Source: Zea mays
Taxonomy: Eukaryota > Streptophyta > Magnoliopsida > Poales > Poaceae
Assembly (NCBI RefSeq): GCF_902167145.1
Contig: NC_050097.1
Coordinates: forward strand, 142,687,982-142,751,981
Reading direction: 5' to 3'
DNA length: 64,000 bases
Numbering within the stretch: the first letter of the stretch is position 1; every line of letters begins with the position of its first letter. Of the stretch, positions 55,384 to 64,000 are shown piece by piece. The notes beneath the pieces are model-generated. The model ran no database searches and had not been told where the DNA came from. It saw only the letters and a list, made by a program, of their open reading frames with translations. The position numbers and the translations under genes are program-made.

Positions 55384-55639
55384 ACCTGTTTTGTGATGAT
55401 CCAGACTTATATTTGTGAGTGTTGGTGATGTTAGTTATACTTGGTCTTGTGAGATACTTATTGAGACTTATGTGCTGTGAAACCTGATTTATGTGGTGAT
55501 ATTTGTGATATATATGGTGTTGATGATAAATGTGTTGATTATGTGATGCGAATGATATATAATGTGATGTGAATGATATATATCTTTTGTTTGTTTAGAT
55601 GGAACAGCAAAAACGAATAAAAAAGGGACTTCCTGGTCA
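55384..55639. other. 3' flank of the TnpA-type gene
   Basis: AT/GT-rich with gtgatg repeats, no coding motif. It probably holds the polyadenylation region. Confidence 0.5.
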
Positions 55640-56249
55640 CTTTGCCGAGTGTAACACTCGACAAAGGGTATCTTTGCCGAGTGTTATGACCATGGCACTC
55701 GGCAAAGAAGGAAACCTTGGAACCGGTAAAGCCTTCTTTGCCGAGTGCTGTGGTCAAGACACTCGGCAAAGAAGCTACCTTTGTCGAGTGCCACCCAGCG
55801 CACTCGGCAAAGGGACTGGCAAAGGGGCCCACTGGAGGACTCTTTGTCGAGAGCTAGTCCATTAGACACTCGGCAAAGAAGCCTCCTTTGCCGAGTGCCT
55901 ACGAGAGCTCTCGGCACAGGGACTGGCGGTGGGGCCCACTGGAGCCGTCTTTGCAGAGGGCCATGATAGCAGGCACTCGGTAAAATTGGCCTCTTTGCCG
56001 AGTGCCAAATAAGACACTCGGCAAAGGATCCGTCACCGTCACTTGGCGCCGTGACGGCGACTTTTCTTTGCCGAGTACCAAATTTTGCCGAGTGCCCGAC
56101 AAAAAGTACTCGGCAAAGAGGCCATTGCCAATGTACAGTTCGCCGAGCGTTCTTTGCCGAGTGTTACACTCGGCAAAGTGTTTGCCGAGTGTTTTATATG
56201 TTTTGCCGAGTGCCTAAGGCACTCGGCAAAGGAGCTGTGTTCGGTAGTG
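55640..56249. repeat. Right subterminal array of CACTA D
   Basis: More than fifteen copies of tttgccgagtg / cactcggcaaag in inverted pairs fill the last 610 bp, ending in the CACTA terminus. The longer right array compared with the left is usual in En/Spm-type elements. Confidence 0.92.
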
Positions 56250-56737
56250 GAAGCTATGCTGACACTCGAAGAAGAGAACTGAGTTTTGAAGTGGGAGATT
56301 ATGTCTACTTGAAAGTATCACCTATTAGAGGAATCAAAAGGTTCGGAGTCAAATGCAAGCTAGAACCTCGATACATTGGGTCGTACCTGATTCAAGCAAG
56401 ACGTGGAGAAGTGGCATATCGACTCAGCTTACCAAAAAACCTGTCAGCCATGCATGATGTGTTCCATGTGTCTCAGTTGAAGAAATGCTTTAGAGTGTCG
56501 GAAGAGCAGTTGCCAACAGAAGACCTTGAAGTTCAAGAAGATCTGACTTATATTGAGAAGCCAACTCAGATTCTGGAGACAGCAGATCGGGTCACTCGAA
56601 GAAGCACTATTCGGATGTGCAAAGTCAAATGGGGCCATCACTCAGAAGAAGAAGCAAACTGGGAAAGAGAAGATGATTTGAAAGCCAGGTACCATAAACT
56701 CTTTGCTAGCCAACCTTGAATCTCGAGGGCGAGATTC

Positions 56738-56755
56738 TTTTTAAGGGGGATAGGT
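56738..56755 (+). other. Polypurine tract of the Tekay-type element
   Basis: aagggggataggtc lies directly before the 3' LTR start TGTAACACC. Plus-strand DNA synthesis would be primed here. Confidence 0.85.
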
Positions 56756-59081
56756 CTGTAACACCCTGAATTTGGGGGTTATAAAATTTCGTTCTAATTA
56801 CCTACCAAATTCAGGTGTTACTCTTCTCTCTCTCTAATCTCTCTCTCTTTTCCTTTTAGTTAGAATTAGGTTAATTAGGTGATAGATTAATTATTTATTT
56901 TGTCAAAACTATATGAGTCATAGAATGTTGAATCATGCTGAGCTTAAAATATTCTTTGAATTGTTGCACATGTTTGATTTAGTTTGAATTTGAAACTTGG
57001 TTTGAATTTGAATTGAAAACCCTAGGGAAAATAAAATAGAAAAGCCATTAGAAATTCAAAACTCTTATAATCACAACTTGTCAAAACTTGGTTTTCCGAG
57101 AATCAACCCGCCGTCCTTAGGTTTTGCTCATAGGCCCCTAAACTCTTATAATCAGACCCCTGGCTTTTTAAATAATTACAGAATTGGGCTTAGTTTCATA
57201 TTTCAAACTTCAAAACTTGTTTATTTCATATATTTTTCATATGAACTCCAAATTTAGTGCTTCAAATTGCAAAATGTTCATAGAAATATTCTCTGTCCAA
57301 ATAAATTATGTTCATCCACAGTCTGAGTACTCTAATTTTTGGTCTAAGCTATATGCTAGTTTATGTGTTAATTTATTTATTTAAGAAAATAAATAAAAAG
57401 GAAATGCTAATGGTACTTAATTGTTTAATTTTGTGGGATTAATAAAATGTTGTGTATGAATTGATCCATGGTATAATTTTTGGGTCTCACTAAAATTAGT
57501 GGCACTAAACTATATAGTCCATACTGTCTAGGGAATCACTGATCTCTAAATATATTAATCCCTAGCATTTAAGTCTACCCTTTATGTTCATAGTGTCTTA
57601 TCAAACTTGTGTTCACTTGATTGTACATGTTTGGTGTACTGTTCATTTGTACTTTCTAAATGTATTGAATGTATGATCGCCTTATTGAGACAACGAGCAG
57701 CCCGTGGTTCTTGAGTGTGTTGCCGAAGATCTTCTTAAGCAACAACCTGGTGAAGGCAAGTGTCCTCAGACCTATTATGTCCTATTTACTTTATAATTCA
57801 TTGTCCCACATTACATTATTGAAACCTAAGGATTGACTAGTCTGTATTTACTTATCCTTGTTTACCTTTTGGGTTATCATGGTTAGCACTATGCTATTGC
57901 TTTACTTTAATCAATGTACATGATGTGAATATTTATGATACGATGATGTTATCCCGATGATGATCGTGTGATACTTTAGGGGACTCAGGCTATTTCATGA
58001 GTACCTCTCCGTAAGGACCTGTTTAGGGAGTGACAACCCGGGATAACAGTGCAACCACGAGGGTGGAATGGGACGCCCTTAGCTGATTAATTAGAGGAAC
58101 CAGAGGAGTAGTTGGCTTCGCCGTAGGGCCGTCAATGGGGTTCGGGCACAATACTTGCTCTGCTGAGGCTGGTTGCAGAGGTTCTTGATTTGGCTTTGTT
58201 AGTCACCCTTTCTTTGGAGAGAGGTACTATGTTTATCAAACTGGAGAAACCTAACGGGCGGCTATGACATATGAGAAATCTTTGTAAAGGCTACGTAGTG
58301 ATACCCTGCCGGACCACCTAGGTAGCGGTCAATGGAGATTGACTCTTTCCGGGCAGAATGGGAATCACGGCTTGTGGGTAAAGTGTGCGACCTCTGCAGA
58401 GTGTTAGAAACTGCTATATCAGTCATGCTCACGGTTAAGAGCGGCCTTGGGATCCTCTTTGATTAGAATAACTCTGGTTACTTTTATCATGATAATTAAA
58501 GATGATGGTACAATTATGATCTCTGGTATTTCCTCTTGGAGGGAGTACATTTGGGTAATAACTGGGTTTATTACTAAAACTTGGCTCTACTAATAGTAAT
58601 AAATACTTGACCAACTAAAAGCAACTGCTTAACCTTAACTCCACATACAGCTAGTCCACTTTAGCCAAACGGGACATTTGCTGAGTACGTTGATGTGTAC
58701 TCACCCTTGCTTTACAAAACCACCCCACCCCAGGTTGTCCCCACTATACTCAGTGCTCAGAAGGAGATGATGGCAACATGGAGGATTTTGTGGAGTTTCA
58801 GGACTACGACGAGTTCTAGTTATCTTAGTGGCAAACCCCCAGTCAGTTGCCTATGAAGGCCTTATCTTCTACGTTTTGTATTTCCGCACTTTGATGTTAA
58901 AATGACTATGTTATAGACTCAATGGATGTCTTGGACATCTTGTTGTAATAAAGTACTTTTCCGCTATTTACTTGGAGCATTGTGTGATGATGTCCAATTA
59001 TGTAATCGTTGTGTACGTGAGTTCTGATCCTGGCACGTACATGGTTCGTATTCGGTTTGCCTTCCAAAACTGAGTGTGACA
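56756..59081 (+). repeat. 3' LTR of the Tekay-type element, shortened by about 1.2 kb
   Basis: 2326 bp. It aligns with the 5' LTR at both sides, but the GC-rich block present there between about 34380 and 35615 is missing: caattagaaattcaaaactc runs straight into gttttccgagaatcaaccc. The end is followed by the TSD ATTAG. Confidence 0.92.
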
Positions 59082-59086
59082 ATTAG

Positions 59087-60341
59087 CACATTTTCTAGGC
59101 CCTGTAATTGTTTCACCACTCCCTCATAGGTATCATGAACTAGCCACTGGTTGTATCATCCACTTTTTGCTAGAACACTTGAAAGAGCTTGGTAATACAC
59201 TTGAGAGTGTGTGCCTTTATTCCTTGACCACATCCAAGTACATAATAGGGAAATATACATTTGTGTGTTTTCTACTAACAATGATAGGTTACATCGATCC
59301 ACACAATGGAAGTATGAAGACATTTGATAGCCACCCTCGCATAGGTTATATACTTTGATGCCTTCCTTCATACAATGTTTATGGTTCTAGAAGATATATT
59401 AGATGGGAAATTCAAATGGATGATTTTTTTGCAAAGCATCGTATGCATGAGACAAGAAAAATTAAGAATGTTGTTAGTTGTTTTACTTCTTATGCTCTAG
59501 ATTGGTGGAAATATCTTTGTGACTATGATGAAGATCCACTAACTTGTAAAGATATGAAATGTTGTATGCAAAATATTTTTTTTTCAGATTCCTATTCTAT
59601 GAAGTTAATTTATGACTTACACCATCTAAAACAAGGCAAGAGAGTTAGAGAGTATTATGATGCATTGAATAATTTATTGTTGTATTGTGGTTTGGATGAA
59701 TATGACAAAAGAAAGAAGTAAATATTTTTAAATGGTCTTAATGATGAAATTCATGATATTGTTGCTGATATGAAATATAACTCTCTTAATAATTATTTAG
59801 TATTGCTTTTAAGTTTGAGAATATAATTAAAATGAGAGAGAACGACTTTCTGAAATTGAAATATATGCAAGCCTTGCTAAAATTAAACATATTGACATAA
59901 ATATTGTGCAAGTTCTATTTGCAACTAATTTTACATAAGATGCTAAGAACAAGGATGAAGGAAATAACATGTTGGAAGAGAATGAGCATAAATTAGATTC
60001 TTTCTCACATGTGGCACCATGCATTGAAAAGGTAAACAAAGGTAATGACATGTGTTCTATGATCTCTCAAGGTGAGAAATTTTTGATGCACCAAATCTAT
60101 CCACAGTTCATGTTATTCTAGATCAATCAATAATGGAACATATTTCTGATAAGTTTGAGGGCAGTATTAAGTATAACCACATCATATTGAGTTTCTCTTA
60201 TTCTTCTTTGTTTCTTTTGAAACAGCGTGATCAAATTCAAGAAGGGACACAAGGTTGGACGATGTTAAGAACTATAATAACTAGTTTTGCAAGCACTAAC
60301 AACTTTGAACCGAGAACAACTTAAAACCAAGAAAGGGAGAA
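59087..60341 (+). pseudogene. gag: gag relic and purine tract of gypsy A
   Basis: The capsid region is recognisable at 59380-59850: RRYIRWEIQMDDFFAKH, FTSYALDWWKYL, and LKQGKRVREYYDALNNLL. A TAA near 59719 and another near 59825 break the frame. Downstream there is only AT-rich relic DNA with short frames (59940-60330), and then the purine tract aagaaagggaga abuts the 3' LTR at 60342. Protease, RT, RNase H and integrase are absent, so pol has been lost by deletion, or the element was a pol-less derivative. Confidence 0.7.
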
Positions 60342-60483
60342 TGATGAGGACATGGACACCAACTATATCATCAAGGCCCAATCAATGAGTCCCATGTCAA
60401 ACTGAAGTTGAAGCCTTATTTATTCATGAGTACAGTTGGGCCATATGAGTGGGCCTTACGAAAATGGACGTCCAAGGCCAGAC
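60342..60483 (+). mobile_element. gypsy A 3' LTR, first 142 bp
   Basis: TGATGAGGACATGGACACCAACTA here matches the start of the split 5' LTR at 3460 (string shortened in meaning to its first 20 bases). Similarity continues with indels to about 60480, where another LTR-like sequence interrupts it. Confidence 0.75.
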
Positions 60484-62279
60484 TGTGATAGCCCTCCCAA
60501 GTTATCGGGCCCACATGCACCAATCCTTGCCATTAACGGCCTCAGATGGCTATGCACGTGTACCGTGTAACTTAACAAGGCTATCGAGTTCATCAACTTG
60601 AACTCATCATCCCAAGGATCTCCCACATTCATGTATATTACAGTAGTCACATTCGATACACACACTTCGGAGATAGAGTGGAAGTCTTTACAAAACATTC
60701 TTTATTCCAAAACTCAAGTTTTACATACTAGAAAGATTTATAATTATTACAAGTCCTGATAGAACTCAAAGTGCATAACTTACATACAAAAGTAGGAAGG
60801 TAAAACCCTTCCAAAGCTCATACATAAACCTAACTAATCCTCCTTCAAGACTGGAAGCATCTTCCAGCCATAGGGACATCTAGAATACTCCTGATTCCCT
60901 ACAACAACATGGGTTCGGAAAACCCTGAGTACGAAGTGTACTTTCGCAAGTCTTACCCGACTAAGGAAAAAGACTCTCAAGGATATGCTGGATTTGGGAA
61001 TCAAGGAAAGGCTTTTAGCAAGAATCAACTTTAATAGTTGCACAACAGCTTACTAAAATGAGTCCTTACTTTCGATATTTTAATGCTAGATTAAGTATCA
61101 ATAGACCTTGTTTGCATCTAGTCTAATTTCATCATCACATTAATCAATACAACATGATTTTTGCTCATTATGATTTCATCCATGACTTAGATTGCAGGGC
61201 TGTAATCAAGTCTCCATTGTCCGAGGATATAACAGCGATCCAAATCGATTTACCCAGCTAGGGATCCCTAACCACACGACATATGTAGCACTTAACCCTT
61301 GCATATGCCAACTCGCCCCTTGCTATCTCAAGACCAGACCGGGTTCACGCCAACCGAGAGCATAATTACTCCACCGTCCAGCCTCTTGCCACGGAGCGTA
61401 CATGCTACTCTCGCCATCTCTCCACTCCCATTGCGTGGTAGCCTTTCTGGTATTGGTCAAGCTAAGATTAGGCTTACCCTGTCCCATACCAGGGCATGTG
61501 GCTAGTTAATATAGTCCTCGATCATCAAGCCTACATTCCCTATAATCCTTAATCAACCTGGGCAGAACATCACCTGTTCCTAGCCCAAGTCTCGATTTAA
61601 GTACTTTCATCCTTAGGACTTATTTGTGTACCTTAGGATGATTAAAACATCACAGGGAACCTTGCATTAGATCTCCTCATGATCCGATGAAAATATTCTT
61701 GTAGGTGGAGCCATCCTTCCTCAGGATAAACCCTGAGCTAGGCATTAGTGCAAAGGACAAACTCTATCTGCAAGATTTACCTCTAGGCGGGGCTAAGCAA
61801 TTTTTGAAAACAATATTTGATACTTCCAAAGAAGTATCTATAACAGGAATGGATATCAAGGTAGTCAATGCGTCAAATAGTTTCCAAGCAATTCCTATAT
61901 ATTTAATGCACATTTCACTAGACTTAAGTGTATAAAAGTCTTTTTAAAAAAACAAGGAAGGGATAGATGCACCGAGGCTTGCCTTTGTTGCAGAGAAGAG
62001 GCTTCAGATCCCTCTATCCAATACCTAGTTAGATGGCTCCTCCACTTGATCAGTAGCCACTGGAGTAGACTCCTCCTTCAAACACCACTTCTTCTAGGTG
62101 TTCTACAAGTCAATTACAAATACATGTATGCTTATATAATGATATGAAATGCAAACTCTCACAAGGAGAGGTGGGGAACATAAACACTCCTGAATAAGCA
62201 CATGACAAGTATACCGTACTTCTACACAACCTAGCACTTGATAAAAGTGGCCAATTTGAATTCACTTAGGTAAACCAGG
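60484..62279 (-). mobile_element. Partial long LTR (Ty3/gypsy-like), cut by the second Tat element
   Basis: It starts TGTGATAGCCCTCCC. Its general layout (a gaggcttgcct block near 61975, accession-type tacatgtatgc near 62120) resembles the minus-oriented solo LTR at 28279-32472, though sequence identity is low. No gene motif is seen in 1.8 kb; short frames such as 61705-61935 have no domain. The right end is replaced by the Tat element at 62280, so completeness and orientation are inferred. Confidence 0.45.
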
Positions 62280-63106
62280 TGTTGGGGACTTGTTCTCAAA
62301 TACTAGGAATTAAGAACAAGGCAACACAAGATATTAGATGTTAATGCCCTTCGTCCTTCGAAGCATTATTCCCCTTAGGATATAATGATCTTCAGACAAA
62401 GGTCGCTAAGGACATACCTTCATGATTGCAGTATATAATAATAAAAGAAGAAGCATATGAAATATGAGAGACAACATAAACAATCATATAACATTGCTAA
62501 TTCATTCTTATTATATTATCATGGAAAGACAGAAACAATATTGAATTACAAAGGTACCTTCGGCTTGATAGAAGGCAAAAAGTACAAGCGTGACGCCAAA
62601 GCAAGTACCAGTTCGCGTATACAGTGCGGGGGGTACTGTTCATCTATTTATAGGCACAGGACTCAACCTATGAGAAATTACAATTATGCCCTTTACATTC
62701 ACTATTGACTTACAGAAAAATCTATGAGGACTGAACAACCTTTTCCCTTTTAAGTCGGTTCCCCTTTCTGTGATTTAGCCGAAGCTCCTTTCCGCACAGC
62801 TTCGGAGCGACAACAACCTTCGTCACGATCAAGCTCCTCATCGTGTATTCTTTTAACATGAATCCGAAGATACATGTCCATAAACCATACTTGGAAGACA
62901 TTGTTAAATTATGTTTTTGAGGACCTTCGGAGGACGAAGGCCCCCAACAGTAGCCCCTCGCAGTATTAATTTGTTTTAAGATAACGAATTCAGACTGCGA
63001 CATGAACGAAGGCCTTAAGCCGAAGGTCCGAAAAAATACCTTCCCTTTGCTAGAATAGCAACAGTCAATGACAAACGAGACCCTCTAATTTAGAGCGCAT
63101 CGATCG

Positions 63107-63114
63107 TATAAATA
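63107..63114 (+). promoter_or_regulatory. TATA box for the antisense gene of the second Tat element
   Basis: TATAAATA 156 bp before the ATG, matching the box at 15488-15495 in the young copy (about 149 bp before its ATG). The surrounding sequence is only moderately conserved, so retention of the box may reflect function. Confidence 0.6.
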
Positions 63115-63262
63115 CGAACTCACCCCGAGCACATTTGGTACGCTACTTGCCGCTTGCTTTGTTTGCTCAAATTTTTAGCTCTTTCTTACCAACGCTTGCT
63201 TCGTTTCTCAGACTTCATAAGCTTCGGTTTTAAGGACATATTTTCGCCATTTCCGAAGAAAG

Positions 63263-64000
63263 ATGTCTAAGGACAAAAAAGTTGCCGCTGAGACGAAGCT
63301 GAGCGAAGAGGAGAAACTCCTTGAGGAGAAGACTGCTGGATTTGTTAAGTCAATAGCAAAAACAAATACAGAGAAGATTACTAAAGAGATACTAGAAGGC
63401 TTGTCTGAAGATACCGATGATAGCGACAGCTATGATGTGGAAAGTGGAGGCGAAGACTCTGAAGATCGGCCCTGACGACCAAGTCATGCAGTCTTCGGGA
63501 AATCAACTATCAAACAGAGTCATCTTGATAATATGAGAGGAAGGTATTTTCGAGATATGTCTATTGTGAGGGCTGACATTGACAGAGCTGTTCTTGCTCC
63601 CGAAGAAAACGAAGTTGTGATCTTCGAAAGCTTCTTCAAAGCTGGACTTCGGTTCCCGTTGAGCAGATTTGTGGTTGAAGTTTTAAAAACATACCAGATT
63701 TTCCTTGACCAGATCACTCCCGAAGAAGTTATTAGAATGGGTATCTTCGTCTGGCTGTGAGGAGACAAGGTCTAGAGCCAAGTGCAAGATGTTTTTGCAG
63801 TATGCATGAACTTTCGTATGAGACGAAGCCCTAGGGTAAAAAACAATATCATAACAATTTCGGTTGTTATAGCTTTGTTGCTCGCTCTGGCGCAAGCTAC
63901 CCAGTGCCAATGTTTCGGAAGAGATGGCCCGAGGCCTAGATGGAAGAGTGGTTTTATGTGAAAAATGATTTGAAGGTGAGAGAAGATATTAAAGAAATCA
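63263..64000 (+). pseudogene. Antisense gene of the second Tat element, broken and partial
   Basis: Starts MSKDKK and keeps the landmarks ITKEILEGLSEDT, MRGRYFRDMSIVRAD, FKAGLRFPLSRFVVEVL and FYVKNDLKVREDI of the homologue at 15637. A TGA replaces Trp in the RPWRPSH motif (63473), a one-base frameshift lies near 63757, and further TAGs follow near 63830 and 63937. It runs off the right edge. Comparison with the young copy supports the ATG and the TATA box chosen there. Confidence 0.85.

Larger units (their letters stand above)
46941..56249 (+). mobile_element. CACTA element D, 9309 bp, with TNP2-type and TnpA-type genes
   Basis: Left end CACTACCGGAATCCGGGCC; right end on the minus strand CACTACCGAACACAGCTCC; 3-bp duplication GAA (46938-46940 and 56250-56252). 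Both ends carry dense arrays of TTTGCCGAGTGCC / GGCACTCGGCAAAG. Removing the element joins the integrase frame of the Tekay-type element perfectly (QSRQR to SYADTRRREL). Inside, in order: left array, palindrome, second array, GC-rich leader, hairpin, TNP2-type gene, TnpA-type gene, right array. The layout is that of an autonomous CACTA element, but the TNP2-type gene has several stops, so this copy is probably inactive. Confidence 0.96.
40443..56719 (+). pseudogene. pol: pol relic of the Tekay-type element (PR-RT-RH-INT-chromodomain), split by two insertions
   Basis: Protease: LFDTGATHSFVS at about 40490. After frame breaks (40640-40750) one open frame runs 40753-42633: RT core with [25 protein letters not shown] and the catalytic FIDDIL; RNase H with [18 protein letters not shown] and [11 protein letters not shown]; integrase zinc region [17 protein letters not shown] ending CDSC then TAG. 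The integrase core continues in 42660-43126; the conserved DRGTQF reads LHRGTQF, so the second catalytic Asp is His. The frame resumes after the solo LTR at 46771 (LKMSPFQALYRRNCRTPL) and after CACTA D at 56250 (SYADTRRREL, then the GPY-type region FEVGDYVYLKV and LKKCFRV). The chromodomain (about 56540-56700; VKWGHHSEEEANWERED) would bind methylated histone H3. The last stop is followed by the purine tract and 3' LTR. Confidence 0.93.
34086..59081 (+). mobile_element. Chromodomain Ty3/gypsy retrotransposon (Tekay/Del type), with two nested insertions
   Basis: LTRs 34086-37609 and 56756-59081 share starts (TAACACCCTGAATTTGGGGG) and ends (cttccaaaactg..tgtgaca), and the duplication ATTAG flanks the element (34081-34085 and 59082-59086). 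A tRNA-Met type primer site follows the first LTR and a purine tract precedes the second. The interior has a pre-gag ORF, gag, protease, RT, RNase H, integrase and a C-terminal chromodomain, i.e. the order of plant chromoviruses. A solo LTR (43127-46765) and CACTA D (46941-56249) interrupt pol. Excluding them the element is about 12 kb, the size expected for this lineage. Many stops and frameshifts show it is inactive. It inserted into gypsy A between leader and gag. Confidence 0.93.
62280..64000 (-). mobile_element. Second, older Tat element (runs off the window)
   Basis: LTR 62280-62949 (TGTTGGGGACTTG...GGCCCCCAACA) is clearly related to the 643-bp LTRs of the young Tat element but diverged and about 27 bp longer. 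It contains the minus-strand TATA box CTATAAATAG-like sequence at 62644-62653 and is followed by the purine tract gtagcccctcgc. The candidate left TSD is CCAGG (62275-62279). The antisense gene begins at 63263. The rest of the element lies beyond the window. Confidence 0.85.

Overview
This window is a plant nuclear intergenic region made almost entirely of transposable elements, most of them nested inside one another. The subterminal motif TTTGCCGAGTGCC of one CACTA element, the CTTCGG-rich LTRs of the Tat elements and the very long (3.5-4.2 kb) Tekay/Del-type LTRs point to a grass, probably a panicoid such as a maize/sorghum relative; the species is inferred, not proven. I see no convincing host gene, tRNA, rRNA or CRISPR array. 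The boundaries below rest on target-site duplications (TSDs), terminal repeats and interrupted reading frames read by eye.

Layout: (1) 1-3459 holds AT-rich DNA, a 1.15 kb PIF/Harbinger-type non-autonomous element (1051-2196, TSD TTA) and a minus-strand relic of a CACTA transposase. (2) At 3460 an old Ty3/gypsy element (gypsy A) begins. Its 5' LTR is split into 3460-about 3820 and about 32600-33039, followed by a Met-type primer site, a leader, a gag relic (59087-59850) and the start of its 3' LTR (60342). (3) Inside that LTR lies a decayed Mutator-like element (about 3.9-32.6 kb) with two convergent gene relics: a Ulp1/C48-type cysteine protease gene (+ strand) and a FAR1-type MULE transposase gene (- strand). 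(4) The protease gene is interrupted by a CACTA element (6603-13070) that carries gene-like fragments and a second, 2 kb CACTA (10014-12002), and by a young Tat-lineage element (14689-22053). A 4.2 kb solo LTR (28279-32472) splits a tandem repeat near the end of the MULE.

(5) A chromodomain Ty3/gypsy element of Tekay/Del type occupies 34086-59081 (TSD ATTAG). Its pol gene is interrupted by a 3.6 kb solo LTR (43127-46765) and by a 9.3 kb CACTA element (46941-56249) that retains both canonical genes (TNP2-type and TnpA-type), a roughly 0.93 kb palindrome and a 200-nt near-perfect hairpin. (6) The right edge holds part of another LTR (60484-62279) cut by a second, older Tat element (62280 to past the end).

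The most unusual unit is the Tat element at 14689-22053. It has 643-bp LTRs with only about four differences, an intact gag on one strand and an intact 1009-codon gene on the other strand with its own TATA box and two predicted introns, but no pol. A decayed relative at 62280-64000 shares the LTR, TATA box and antisense gene start. Other points of interest are a short CACTA that encodes only the C-terminal half of the transposase, two large hairpins in the 5' part of the 9.3 kb CACTA, and a histone-H3-tail-like N terminus on a pre-gag ORF of the chromodomain element.
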